DNA from: Acidiluteibacter sp963716125
Lineage (GTDB): Bacteria > Bacteroidota > Bacteroidia > Flavobacteriales_E > Vicingaceae
Assembly: GCA_963716125.1 (NCBI GenBank)
Contig: OY970294.1
Location: forward strand, 248,001-312,000
Direction of reading: 5' to 3'
Length of the DNA stretch: 64,000 nucleotides
Positions 17,261 to 25,292 of this stretch are shown one piece after another. The translations under genes and the position numbers were made by a program. The notes beneath the pieces were generated by a model. It saw only the letters and a list, made by a program, of their open reading frames with translations. It had not been told where the DNA came from and made no database searches. Position 1 is the stretch's first letter; every line of letters starts with the position of its first letter.

Positions 17261-17675
17261 CCCTCTTATAAGTAAAGAGATTAAATTGCCGACTCAGTCT
17301 GATAGTATCTCTTTAGTAGAAAAGCATATAGATGATTTATGTGCCGCTTATAACATACCAGATAAATGTTACGGGAATATGTTAATTTCTGTAACTGAAG
17401 CTGTAAATAATGCTATTATTCATGGCAATAAAATGGATGAAACCAAATCTGTTATTATGAATATGATTTCAGATGATACTACATTAAACTTTGAAATTAT
17501 TGACCAAGGGGAAGGTTTTGATTATGAAAATTTACCTGACCCAACCGATCCTGAAAATATTGAAAAAATAAATGGTAGAGGCGTATTCTTAATGCAAAAC
17601 CTTTCAGACAAAGTTGAGTTTTTTGATGAAGGTAAAAAGGTAAAACTTTCTTTTAAAAATGCACTCATTGAATAA
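17241..17675 (+). CDS. RsbW-like ATP-binding protein (HATPase_c_2)
   Basis: The protein has 144 residues from a TTG start; no in-frame ATG precedes the conserved core, so TTG is the best choice. It has the GHKL ATPase fold of anti-sigma factor kinases: the N-box SVTEAVNNAIIHGNK, the G1-box DQGEGFDYENLPDPTDPENIE and the G2-box NGRGVFLMQNLSDKVEF. RsbW/SpoIIAB relatives phosphorylate an anti-anti-sigma partner or bind a sigma factor, but no partner is adjacent here. It overlaps the DUF4175 gene upstream by 20 bp and ybeY downstream by 17 bp, so the three form a tightly coupled translation unit. Confidence 0.85.
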   Translation: MKISKNSPLISKEIKLPTQSDSISLVEKHIDDLCAAYNIPDKCYGNMLISVTEAVNNAIIHGNKMDETKSVIMNMISDDTTLNFEIIDQGEGFDYENLPDPTDPENIEKINGRGVFLMQNLSDKVEFFDEGKKVKLSFKNALIE

Positions 17676-18102
17676 TCAAATAGAAGAAGAAATCAATTTT
17701 CATTTTGAAGGCATTTCTTCTTTTTCTTTTTCTGAATACCTTCCCGAATGGATAAAATCAACCATTCTTTCCGAAAATAACCAAGTAGGTACGCTCAATT
17801 ATATTTTTTGTTCAGATGATTATCTTTTAAATCTCAACCAAGATTATCTGCAACACGATACCTATACAGATATCATCACTTTTGATTACACAGAGAACAA
17901 AATTATAAGCTCAGATATTTTTATAAGCATAGATCGTATCCAAGAAAATAGTCAAACTTTAAACACTCCATTTATTGATGAATTGGAGCGTGTTTGTATA
18001 CATGGAATTTTGCACTTATGCGGTTATAAAGACAAATCGAAGCAAGAATCTGAACTGATGAGAGAAAAAGAGGATTTTTACTTAAATTTGCGTCCCTTTT
18101 AG
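17659..18102 (+). CDS. ybeY: Endoribonuclease YbeY (16S rRNA maturation)
   Basis: The protein has 147 residues and is a zinc endoribonuclease acting in 16S rRNA 3' processing and ribosome quality control. The core reads HDTYTDIITFDY, then FISIDRI, then the metal motif HGILHLCGYKDKSKQE. Compared with the canonical H-x3-H-x5-H, the third histidine position is Asp here (H...H...GYKD). I recall this variant from Bacteroidota YbeY proteins. The ATG overlaps the preceding gene by 17 bp. A parS-like palindrome occupies the short gap before mnmG. Confidence 0.92.
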   Translation: MHSLNNQIEEEINFHFEGISSFSFSEYLPEWIKSTILSENNQVGTLNYIFCSDDYLLNLNQDYLQHDTYTDIITFDYTENKIISSDIFISIDRIQENSQTLNTPFIDELERVCIHGILHLCGYKDKSKQESELMREKEDFYLNLRPF

Positions 18103-18109
18103 ATTAAAA

Positions 18110-18125
18110 GGTTTCACGTGAAACA
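18110..18125. promoter_or_regulatory. parS-like ParB binding site 1
   Basis: The 16-mer GGTTTCACGTGAAACA matches the chromosomal parS consensus TGTTNCACGTGAAACA at 15 of 16 positions; only the first base differs. It fills most of the 25-bp gap between ybeY and mnmG and ends 2 bp before the mnmG ATG. Confidence 0.75.
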
Positions 18126-18127
18126 TT

Positions 18128-19996
18128 ATGATGAATAAAGAATACGATGTAATAGTAGTTGGTGGTGGTCATGCAGGTTGCGAAGCGGCAGCAGCAGCCG
18201 CAAATATGGGCTCATCCGTATTATTAATCACTATGAATATGGGCACCATTGCTCAAATGTCATGCAACCCGGCAATGGGCGGCGTTGCAAAAGGGCAAAT
18301 AGTTCGTGAAATTGATGCAATGGGTGGCTATTCAGGAATTATTACGGATAAAACAGCCATACAATTTAGAATGCTCAATAGAAGTAAAGGACCAGCCATG
18401 TGGTCTCCAAGAGCGCAAAGTGACAGATGGCTATTTGCACAAGAATGGAGATTAATGTTGGAAAATACGCCAAATCTAGATTTTTGGCAAGATATGGTCA
18501 ATGGACTTATTGTGGAAAATGACCAAATTAAAGGCGTAAAAACTTCCTTAGGAATTAACTTTTATGCAAAAGCGGTTATCTTAACCAATGGAACTTTTCT
18601 TAATGGATTAATTCATATAGGCGAGAAAAACTTTGGTGGTGGGCGAGCAGCTGAAAGAAATGCAACAGGAATAACTGAAGAGTTAATCCAATTAGGTTTT
18701 GAGGCAGGCAGAATGAAAACCGGAACACCGCCAAGAGTGGATGGAAGATCTTTAGATTATTCCAAAATGGAAGAACAAAAAGGAGATGAAAATCCATCTA
18801 AGTTTTCTTTCAGCAATAAAACAGAAGCATTAAAACAACAAAAAAGCTGTTACATTACCTACACCAACGAAGTAGTTCACGATATATTAAGAGAAGGTTT
18901 TGATCGTTCTCCCATGTTTAGTGGTGCTATTGAAGGAACAGGACCAAGGTATTGTCCATCTATTGAAGATAAAATAGAACGCTTTTCGGATAGAGACAGA
19001 CACCAATTATTTATAGAGCCAGAGGGATGGAATACCATAGAAATCTACGTGAATGGATTTTCTACCTCATTACCATTAGATGTTCAGGAGAAAGCCATGA
19101 AACAAATAGTTGGTTTTGAAAATGCAAAAATTTTCAGACCAGGTTATGCTATTGAATATGATTACTTTCCACCAACGCAGTTAACGCATTCACTTGAAAC
19201 AAAGTTAGTTAAAGGTCTATATTTTGCTGGACAGATTAATGGAACCACAGGATATGAAGAAGCAGCATGTCAAGGAATGATGGCAGGAATAAATGCAAGC
19301 AGAAAAATACAAGAAAAGGAAGCATTTATACTAAAAAGAGATGAAGCTTATATTGGAGTATTGATTGACGATTTAATTACAAAAGGCACAAAAGAGCCTT
19401 ATCGAATGTTTACTTCAAGAGCAGAATATAGAATTTTATTACGTCAAGATAATGCCGATATTCGATTAACTCCAATTTCTCATGCAATAGGTTTAGCAAC
19501 CGATGAACAATTAGAAAAAGTTGAAAATAAGAAAATGCACATCAATCAACTTTTGAAATCACTCAATAAATTGAGCATTTCTCCAGAAGAGACTAATGCC
19601 TATTTAGAAGAATCGGGAACTGCACCCATCAAACAAAAAGTAAAAATTGATACCATTGTAAGTAGACCACAAATTAATATAAATGGTTTAGCTGAGAATA
19701 TATCTTCAGTAAGAGAGTTAATTACCAATGAAGAAATAGCTGTGGTAGAGCAAGCAGAAATACAAATAAAATATCAAGGCTATATAGACAGAGAAAAAGA
19801 GATGGCTGATAAAATGGGAAGACTTGAAGATGTAAAGTTGAGCGACACCATCGACTATAAAAAATTCCAATCTATCTCCACAGAAGCTCGAGAAAAACTA
19901 AATCAGATTAGACCATCAACTCTAGGTCAAGCTAGCAGAATAAGTGGTGTATCTCCATCAGACATCTCTGTTTTAATGATCCATTTAGGAAGGTAA
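18128..19996 (+). CDS. mnmG: tRNA uridine-5-carboxymethylaminomethyl(34) synthesis enzyme MnmG
   Basis: The protein has 622 residues, full length for MnmG (GidA). With MnmE it installs the cmnm5 group on wobble U34 of tRNAs, using FAD and methylene-THF. It shows the FAD Rossmann motif DVIVVGGGHAGCEAA, the family signatures CNPAMGGVAKGQIVREIDAMGG and MKTGTPPRVDGRSLD, and GQINGTTGYEEAACQG near the FAD site. The C-terminal helical domain ends ISGVSPSDISVLMIHLGR. MnmE is not in the window. parS-like sites bracket the gene exactly. Confidence 0.97.
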   Translation: MMNKEYDVIVVGGGHAGCEAAAAAANMGSSVLLITMNMGTIAQMSCNPAMGGVAKGQIVREIDAMGGYSGIITDKTAIQFRMLNRSKGPAMWSPRAQSDRWLFAQEWRLMLENTPNLDFWQDMVNGLIVENDQIKGVKTSLGINFYAKAVILTNGTFLNGLIHIGEKNFGGGRAAERNATGITEELIQLGFEAGRMKTGTPPRVDGRSLDYSKMEEQKGDENPSKFSFSNKTEALKQQKSCYITYTNEVVHDILREGFDRSPMFSGAIEGTGPRYCPSIEDKIERFSDRDRHQLFIEPEGWNTIEIYVNGFSTSLPLDVQEKAMKQIVGFENAKIFRPGYAIEYDYFPPTQLTHSLETKLVKGLYFAGQINGTTGYEEAACQGMMAGINASRKIQEKEAFILKRDEAYIGVLIDDLITKGTKEPYRMFTSRAEYRILLRQDNADIRLTPISHAIGLATDEQLEKVENKKMHINQLLKSLNKLSISPEETNAYLEESGTAPIKQKVKIDTIVSRPQININGLAENISSVRELITNEEIAVVEQAEIQIKYQGYIDREKEMADKMGRLEDVKLSDTIDYKKFQSISTEAREKLNQIRPSTLGQASRISGVSPSDISVLMIHLGR

Positions 19997-20002
19997 ATTT
20001 AT

Positions 20003-20018
20003 TGTTCCACGTGAAACA
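20003..20018. promoter_or_regulatory. parS ParB binding site 2
   Basis: TGTTCCACGTGAAACA is an exact match to the chromosomal parS consensus TGTTNCACGTGAAACA. It lies in the 33-bp gap between the mnmG stop and the methyltransferase start, 1893 bp from site 1. Confidence 0.88.
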
Positions 20019-20029
20019 TTTAATAAATA

Positions 20030-20908
20030 ATGAACGAAATTAAACAGTGTCCAATATGTAAAGGAGAGCAAACCTCTCCTTTTCTTGTTTGTAAAGACAA
20101 CACAGTAAGTAAAGAAAGCTTCAATATTGTAGCTTGTGATAATTGCAATTTTAGATACACCAACCCTATTCCGACAATTGAAAAAATAGGGGAGTATTAT
20201 AAATCTGAAGAGTATATTTCGCATAGTAATACTTCAAAAGGAATCGTAAATAAACTCTATCAGATCGTAAGAAATATTACTCTAAAACAAAAAGAGAAAA
20301 TGATTTCTGAAGGAAAACAAAAAGGTAGATTATTAGATATCGGTTGTGGAACAGGTGAATTTTTGAATTATTGCACACAAAAAGGATGGAACACTTTAGG
20401 AATAGAACCAGATGAAAATGCAAGAAAACAAGGTATAGAAAATTATTCACTAGATATAAAAGAAGAAGTTTTCTTAAAAAAAATAGCAGCTGATACGATT
20501 GATGTAATTTCTATGTGGCATGTTTTAGAACACGTCTATAATTTAGATGAGAGAATAGAAGAAATAAAAAGAATATTAAAGCCTGATGGAACATTATTTA
20601 TTGCAGTTCCAAATTGCGATTCTTTCGATGCAACTTTCTATAAAGAATTTTGGGCGGCATATGATGTGCCTCGACATTTATACCATTTTAGAAAAGAAAA
20701 TATAAAACAATTAATGGGCAACCATCAATTAAAAGTAGAGGAAATTTTCCCAATGAAATTTGATTCCTTTTATGTAAGTATGCTTAGTGAAAAATATAAG
20801 ACTGGAAATACAAATTTATTGACTGCTGCCAAAATTGGGTACAAATCCAATCAAAAAGGTAAAAAAACAATGAATTATTCTAGTTTAATCTACAAAATTA
20901 CAAAATAA
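20030..20908 (+). CDS. SAM-dependent methyltransferase with N-terminal zinc ribbon
   Basis: The protein has 292 residues. The N-terminus has CPIC and CDNC pairs (CPICKGEQ and VACDNCNFRYTNPIP), a probable zinc ribbon. A class I methyltransferase domain follows with motif I LLDIGCGTGEFL, a WHVLEHV segment typical of methyltransferase_11/23, and VPNCDSFDATFYKEFWAAYDVPRHLYHF. Relatives often act on lipid, quinone or glycan precursors, but the substrate cannot be told here. It follows mnmG by 33 bp with parS in the gap and probably shares its transcript. Confidence 0.85.
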   Translation: MNEIKQCPICKGEQTSPFLVCKDNTVSKESFNIVACDNCNFRYTNPIPTIEKIGEYYKSEEYISHSNTSKGIVNKLYQIVRNITLKQKEKMISEGKQKGRLLDIGCGTGEFLNYCTQKGWNTLGIEPDENARKQGIENYSLDIKEEVFLKKIAADTIDVISMWHVLEHVYNLDERIEEIKRILKPDGTLFIAVPNCDSFDATFYKEFWAAYDVPRHLYHFRKENIKQLMGNHQLKVEEIFPMKFDSFYVSMLSEKYKTGNTNLLTAAKIGYKSNQKGKKTMNYSSLIYKITK

Positions 20909-21101
20909 GGCGTTTTAAAGGGATTTAAAAGGATTAACACGTAATCTATATAGCAACATAAAATGTATATATTTTGCCTTTAAAACAAAAAAGAAATTAT
21001 ACCATTGTTAATCAACACATTAATAGTAGATTTTACCTCTAATTGATTTTTTAAAATCAAAAGAGCCACTTTAAAATAGTAACAATAACATTCTATTTTA
21101 A

Positions 21102-22703
21102 CTACTCAAAAGAAATAGTACTAAACTTAAACTTTTTAGGCATTAAGCCATCCATTCTTGAAAGTACTGTAATTCCATTTGGAGAGGTAAAAAAGAAACT
21201 CGGATCAACTGCCATCCTAAAATTATTCTCTTCCTGAATTTTAGCTAATGGAAAAGAAGAAAAAGTGCGATCGGTATAATTAAAACTTCCATCACCAAGG
21301 TTTATGGAGGTCAAAAAAGTAGGATACCTTGCTTCCTGTCCAAAAACATCTTCAACTGCTATTTTATTTCCATTTTTGTCAGTCCAATGATACTTAGAAA
21401 AAGAAGTAGTAGCAATTGATTCTGTATAATTCCAAATAAGAAGTAGTTGATTATTTACTATTCCATAAGCAAATGATCCCATTTCCATATTTAAATCTCT
21501 TGTTTGAAATTGTTGCTTTTTGTCATAAGAGGTCGTCCACGCGAGGTTTCCATTATCCTCAAAAGAAAATAAATTAATACCACCGTAAGTTAATTTATAA
21601 TCATAAGCCGTTGATTGCCCTGTTGAAGTAGTAATAGGAGTACTTGATTTGTCAAGTTTTTCTGTTAACATGATGTAGCCTCCATTAGGATTTTCTATTA
21701 CATCTTTTAAAGTATAGTAATCTAAAGTAGCATCTTCTTTAGCGGCTGCTTTCTCATTCATAAATTGACTGAGATAACTAGCTCCCAATGGTTCAACTTT
21801 ATTTTGTAAAATAGACTTATTATTAGCTTTTAAAAACCAGTTCTTTTGCCAAGAGGTGATATATTTATTTGTGGAAGCTAACAAGCCTAGTCCAATAAGC
21901 TCTCCGTTCTTATTAATCATCAGTTGTGATTGGTTGACTTGATTCTCCATCAAATCCAACGCCTCTTGGTAGTGATTTTCGAAACTTAAAGAACTCAGAT
22001 AATATTTAAACTCCTTATTGCTTATTTTCACTTCTTTGAAAACAAATGCAGCACCCTTATTATTAATAAAAACCTGATTTCTTGGATAACGATCCATTTC
22101 AAAATTGAAAGTAAATTCTTTCTCACTTGTTTTGGTAAAATCAGTTGTATTAAAAATACTTAACTTAAAAGATTCCATATTCTTTCTCTCAAAAATGGGT
22201 TCTGTAAGAACTGCCACCATTTTACCATTTTCTGAAAGGGCTACCTTATAGGTATTTGATTTTAAATAACTTTCGCCTTTATCTGCTTTAAGTTGAATTT
22301 CTTCTCCAATTGGATCACCATTTAGTGTCAACCGTTTTACCCACAGACCATCTTCAACCTTATCTTTATTCCAAGATGCTAGAAAAACTAATATTTCACC
22401 ATTTCCTAAAATAGTTTTGAAATGTTTTTTAGAATCACCCAATATACCAGAAGATGATTCTATATCTTTTGAAAACAATAGATTAAAATTTATATCATAC
22501 TTTTCTAAGATAATACTAGGTTGGGTTATTGGTCCAATATCTCTAATTAAATAATGTCCGGTTTCATCTGAACCTAAATTCTGAGTCCAGAAGTTTTGAG
22601 GATATGGATTAGTTGTCTCCGGACTGCTTTTAATAGTAATCTCTTGTGAGTTAACTATTAAAAAGGTTAAATTAAAGAGAAAAAACAAACAGAAATTTTT
22701 CAT
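21102..22703 (-). CDS. Secreted protein of unknown function (533 aa)
   Basis: I do not recognise this family. The protein has 533 residues with a signal peptide (FCLFFLFNLTFLIVNSQE) and no lipobox. The body is beta-rich with short repeated tracts of type LNGDPIGEEIQLKADKG, ISNKEFKYYLSSL and GNGEILVFLASWNKD, reminiscent of a beta-propeller or WD-like fold, but I see no clean motif repeat. No catalytic signature is visible and there is no T9SS C-terminal domain. It lies downstream of another secreted protein gene, separated by two terminator-like hairpins, so it is probably expressed separately. Confidence 0.65.
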   Translation of the reverse strand: MKNFCLFFLFNLTFLIVNSQEITIKSSPETTNPYPQNFWTQNLGSDETGHYLIRDIGPITQPSIILEKYDINFNLLFSKDIESSSGILGDSKKHFKTILGNGEILVFLASWNKDKVEDGLWVKRLTLNGDPIGEEIQLKADKGESYLKSNTYKVALSENGKMVAVLTEPIFERKNMESFKLSIFNTTDFTKTSEKEFTFNFEMDRYPRNQVFINNKGAAFVFKEVKISNKEFKYYLSSLSFENHYQEALDLMENQVNQSQLMINKNGELIGLGLLASTNKYITSWQKNWFLKANNKSILQNKVEPLGASYLSQFMNEKAAAKEDATLDYYTLKDVIENPNGGYIMLTEKLDKSSTPITTSTGQSTAYDYKLTYGGINLFSFEDNGNLAWTTSYDKKQQFQTRDLNMEMGSFAYGIVNNQLLLIWNYTESIATTSFSKYHWTDKNGNKIAVEDVFGQEARYPTFLTSINLGDGSFNYTDRTFSSFPLAKIQEENNFRMAVDPSFFFTSPNGITVLSRMDGLMPKKFKFSTISFE

Positions 22704-22725
22704 TTGGTTGATATTTAATAAAAAT

Positions 22726-22758
22726 AGTTTACTGAAAACAAATAGTTTCCAGTAAACT
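22726..22758 (-). terminator. Terminator-like hairpin between two secreted-protein genes
   Basis: Arms AGTTTACTG (22726-22734) and CAGTAAACT (22750-22758) form a 9-bp perfect stem with a 15-nt spacer. On the minus strand it is followed by ATTTTTATT. It lies downstream of the 228-residue gene and just upstream of the 533-residue one. Confidence 0.5.
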
Positions 22759-22770
22759 TAAAAATTATTT

Positions 22771-22802
22771 CAAATAAGTAAGCTAAAAACCAAACTTATT
22801 TG
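22771..22802 (-). terminator. Hairpin overlapping the stop of the 228-residue gene
   Basis: CAAATAAGT (22771-22779) and ACTTATTTG (22794-22802) form a 9-bp perfect stem that includes the stop codon. On the minus strand it is followed by AAATAATTTTT. With the next hairpin it makes a double terminator. Confidence 0.45.
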
Positions 22803-23482
22803 TTTTCTTCTGCCCAAGCGTTATATTCATCAATTACATCAAAGAAATTGATCCATTTATAACCACTTTCTTTATTCGCTACTTTTTTAGCCATTTCTTT
22901 GTTATCATTTATCATGTCAGGCATTTTTTTGGCAAAACTCAGGGCAAGCATAGAGTAATTGATTGGCTCTTTAGGATCTTTTGCAATAATAAGTTCAGTC
23001 GTATATCTTCTTGCATCAAAATCCATCCAGCTTTCACCGCTTTGTTTACGCATTCCTGCAAAACCATCAACAGTAGAATACCATTCGTACTGGCGAATTG
23101 CGCCTTCTTTAACTACTAAATTAAAATTGGGTTTGTTAAATAATCCACCGCTATAATTAATAGATTCGTACAATTTGTCAGCTATTAAATACCCTTTAAT
23201 ATCGTCAGCTTTATACTTTTCAGCAGGTTTTTTATCGGTTTCTTTCAAATAAAAATTTACTTTGTTTTGGTTACTATTTCCCATACCCTGAATAGAGGTT
23301 CTAGCCAAAGCTTCGATATAACCATCAACAGTATCACCATCCAATTTAATTATATAACCAGAGTATTTTTTACCTATTTGATAAACATCAGGACTCCAAT
23401 CTACTGATGAATTAATTTGATTCTGAGCAGTTGATAAGCTAACAGTTAAACAAGCTGCCATTGCAATTATGAAATTTTTCAT
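22796..23482 (-). CDS. Secreted protein of unknown function (228 aa)
   Basis: I cannot name the function. The protein has 228 residues with a clear signal peptide (MKNFIIAMAACLTVSLSTAQ). The mature part begins with a strand-rich segment of the form GKKYSGYIIKLDGDTVDGYIEA, seen in other Bacteroidota exported proteins, followed by KAEDIKGY-like strands and a helical C-terminus ending in NAWAEENK. There are no cysteines after the signal peptide, no transmembrane helix and no T9SS domain, so it is probably periplasmic. A TACATTTG promoter box lies 36 bp upstream, and two hairpins follow the gene, so it looks monocistronic. Confidence 0.65.
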   Translation of the reverse strand: MKNFIIAMAACLTVSLSTAQNQINSSVDWSPDVYQIGKKYSGYIIKLDGDTVDGYIEALARTSIQGMGNSNQNKVNFYLKETDKKPAEKYKADDIKGYLIADKLYESINYSGGLFNKPNFNLVVKEGAIRQYEWYSTVDGFAGMRKQSGESWMDFDARRYTTELIIAKDPKEPINYSMLALSFAKKMPDMINDNKEMAKKVANKESGYKWINFFDVIDEYNAWAEENK

Positions 23483-23518
23483 ATTAAGAATTTAAAAATA
23501 TATTTTATTAAAGAAGTC

Positions 23519-23526
23519 CAAATGTA
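23519..23526 (-). promoter_or_regulatory. Probable -7 box for the 228-residue secreted protein
   Basis: Minus-strand TACATTTG matches TAnnTTTG and ends 36 bp upstream of the ATG at 23482. The same 229-bp divergent region must also drive the C45 hydrolase gene on the plus strand, for which no clear box is visible. Confidence 0.45.
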
Positions 23527-23711
23527 CGCTCTAATATTATCATACCGAGAAATCTAAATAATTTATTTAATTATTGTTGAATTCGAATATGTATTTGGGT
23601 TACAAAATCCCCAATAAAGTATTCATTTGACTTCAAATTCCTTGTTGCATAAAGCTATCATTCTTGGCTTCATTATTGACTTAAGTTATTTCCAAATTAT
23701 TAAACTAAATC

Positions 23712-24947
23712 ATGCAATTAACTTTTACAGCAATTCAAGAAAATAAGCCAGGTAACAAATGGCAAAAATTATTCAATACACATTGGTCAGCTTATAAAAA
23801 TTGGTTTGCTTCCAAAGGAGCATTCGAAAAAACAGATTTACAAACTTCTCAAAAGGCATTGAAAAAGTACATGCCTCAATTCTACAAAACTTATGAAAAG
23901 TTGTGTGAATTGGCAGGAAACAGTACTGATGCTAAACGATTTTTAACTGGTTACAATCCGCCTGCCTATATTTCAGGTTGTTCCCAATTGGTTCTTCAAA
24001 AAAATCCACAATTAATAAGAAATTACGATTACCATCCTAATTTAAGCGAAGGAACAATGTTGATGAGCCAATGGCATCAGCAAAAAGTAATAGCTACTGG
24101 AGATTGTTTATGGGGTGCAGTTGATGGAATGAATGATAGTGGCATCTGCGTTTCTTTAACTTTTGGTGGTAGAAAAGCAGTAGGAGATGGTTTTGGAATT
24201 CCATTTATTTTAAGATACGTTTTAGAATTTGCAACAACCCCTGCAGAAGCAGTTGAAATGCTTGAAAATATACCTTCTCACATGGCTTATAATGTGGCAG
24301 TAATGAATAAAAATGGTGAACATAAAACCATTCAATTAGCACCAGATAGAAAACCAAAAGTTTCTGACAGTCCACTAGCGACAAATCATCAAGGAGCAAT
24401 AGATTGGCCGGAGCATGCTGCATTTTCAAAAACCTTAGAAAGAGAAGAGTATTTAAAGAATATATTGATGGACTCATCTACGAATCAAGAGACTATAGTA
24501 AAAGCTTTTTTAGCACCTCCACTTTACAGTATGCGTTATACAGAGGGTTTTGGAACAGTTTTTACAGCTATTTATCGTCCACAAGAAAATTATGTAGAAT
24601 TAAAATGGCCTAATAACAGCATCCAACAGACATTTGAAAATTTTAAAGAACAACAAATTACTATTACGTTTAATACGAGTAAAACACCTTATTATACTGC
24701 AGAAACAAGACCAGACGATATACCAGTTTCAGACAATGAGTGGAAATCTTATGTGGAGTCTTATGGGAATAGCTCATCTATTGATACTTTTAGTATTATC
24801 ATAGAAAATATGAAATATGTACCTGGTTTTGATAAAGCTAAATTGGATAAAATGTTGGAGAAAGCAAAATCAACTGAGAAAAAACGTGGTGAAATTCCTT
24901 GGGAAATATTGGCTGATTTGTGGAGTGAGTTTGGTAAAGGGTTTTAA
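23712..24947 (+). CDS. C45-family autoproteolytic acyltransferase/hydrolase
   Basis: The protein has 411 residues. The pattern SGCSQLVL, then RNYDYHP, then GAVDGMNDSGICVSLTFGGR and NVAVMNKNGEH is typical of the Ntn-hydrolase fold of peptidase family C45 (isopenicillin-N acyltransferase-like). Cys90 is the expected nucleophile exposed by self-cleavage, and the arginine of RNYD is the usual active-site partner. A propeptide of about 89 residues would be removed. There is no signal peptide, so the enzyme is probably cytoplasmic. The substrate is unknown; relatives hydrolyse or transfer linear amides, including N-acyl amino compounds. The gene stands alone between a divergent secreted-protein gene and tRNA-Arg. 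Confidence 0.82.
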   Translation: MQLTFTAIQENKPGNKWQKLFNTHWSAYKNWFASKGAFEKTDLQTSQKALKKYMPQFYKTYEKLCELAGNSTDAKRFLTGYNPPAYISGCSQLVLQKNPQLIRNYDYHPNLSEGTMLMSQWHQQKVIATGDCLWGAVDGMNDSGICVSLTFGGRKAVGDGFGIPFILRYVLEFATTPAEAVEMLENIPSHMAYNVAVMNKNGEHKTIQLAPDRKPKVSDSPLATNHQGAIDWPEHAAFSKTLEREEYLKNILMDSSTNQETIVKAFLAPPLYSMRYTEGFGTVFTAIYRPQENYVELKWPNNSIQQTFENFKEQQITITFNTSKTPYYTAETRPDDIPVSDNEWKSYVESYGNSSSIDTFSIIIENMKYVPGFDKAKLDKMLEKAKSTEKKRGEIPWEILADLWSEFGKGF

Positions 24948-25191
24948 ATAATAAATTACTAAGCTCCATAGGAGCAAAATATTTAATATAACCACTCAAA
25001 ATTTCGCGCACAATGAGGTTTTGAAAAAAATAATATTGCCTTGCATTCTTCAGCTCCTAGCTCAAAATAGAATCCCAAATTTCTTTCAGAAATTTTAGAT
25101 TTTTTTGTTTGACTTTGCTTTAGAGTAAACTCAACGCTTGTCAAACAAAAAAATCCAATTTTGCTTCCCAAAATGGGATTAAATCCTCTAG
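24948..25191. other. Non-coding stretch with degenerate repeat-like elements
   Basis: There is no credible gene here; a 62-codon minus-strand frame at 24983-25171 crosses a long inverted repeat and lacks coding character. It holds a small hairpin, GCTCC-ATA-GGAGC (24963-24975), then a second CTCC-like patch, AAATTTCTTTCAGAAATTT-type symmetry, and the long inverted repeat described separately. The GCTCC..GGAGC..AAAT string resembles short intergenic repeats I recall from Bacteroidota genomes. Confidence 0.4.
25098..25155. repeat. 16-bp perfect inverted repeat with T/A tracts (possible bidirectional terminator)
   Basis: GATTTTTTTGTTTGAC (25098-25113) and GTCAAACAAAAAAATC (25140-25155) are perfectly complementary around a 26-nt loop. 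Because each arm contains a T7 or A7 tract, the structure could terminate both the plus-strand C45 gene and the minus-strand tRNA-Arg transcript. Confidence 0.6.
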
Positions 25192-25265
25192 TGACCTCGG
25201 AAGGGTTCGAACCTTCAACCGTCAGAGTCGAAATCTGATATTCTATCCAGTTGAACTACGAGGCC
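25192..25265 (-). tRNA. tRNA-Arg (anticodon UCG)
   Basis: The cloverleaf is visible. The acceptor GGCCTCG pairs with CGAGGTC (one G-U), followed by discriminator A. The anticodon arm is TCAGA-TTTCGAC-TCTGA with anticodon UCG, reading CGA-type arginine codons. The T arm is GAAGG-TTCGAAC-CCTTC. CCA is not encoded. The promoter box TATATTTG ends 8 bp upstream of the mature end. Confidence 0.95.
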
Positions 25266-25273
25266 ATATTCTG

Positions 25274-25281
25274 CAAATATA
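25274..25281 (-). promoter_or_regulatory. Probable -7 box of tRNA-Arg
   Basis: Minus-strand TATATTTG is an exact TAnnTTTG match placed 8 bp before the tRNA 5' end. It almost abuts the opposing porZ box at 25285-25292, so the two promoters overlap. Confidence 0.55.
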
Positions 25282-25284
25282 AAT

Positions 25285-25292
25285 TAAATTTG
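25285..25292 (+). promoter_or_regulatory. Probable -7 box of porZ-recO
   Basis: TAAATTTG matches TAnnTTTG, 49 bp upstream of the porZ ATG, back to back with the tRNA-Arg promoter. Confidence 0.4.

Noticed and set aside
24983..25171. A 62-codon minus-strand frame near tRNA-Arg
   Set aside because: It crosses the 16-bp inverted repeat and the small GCTCC hairpin region, has no homologous feel, and has no start context. It is most likely non-coding.
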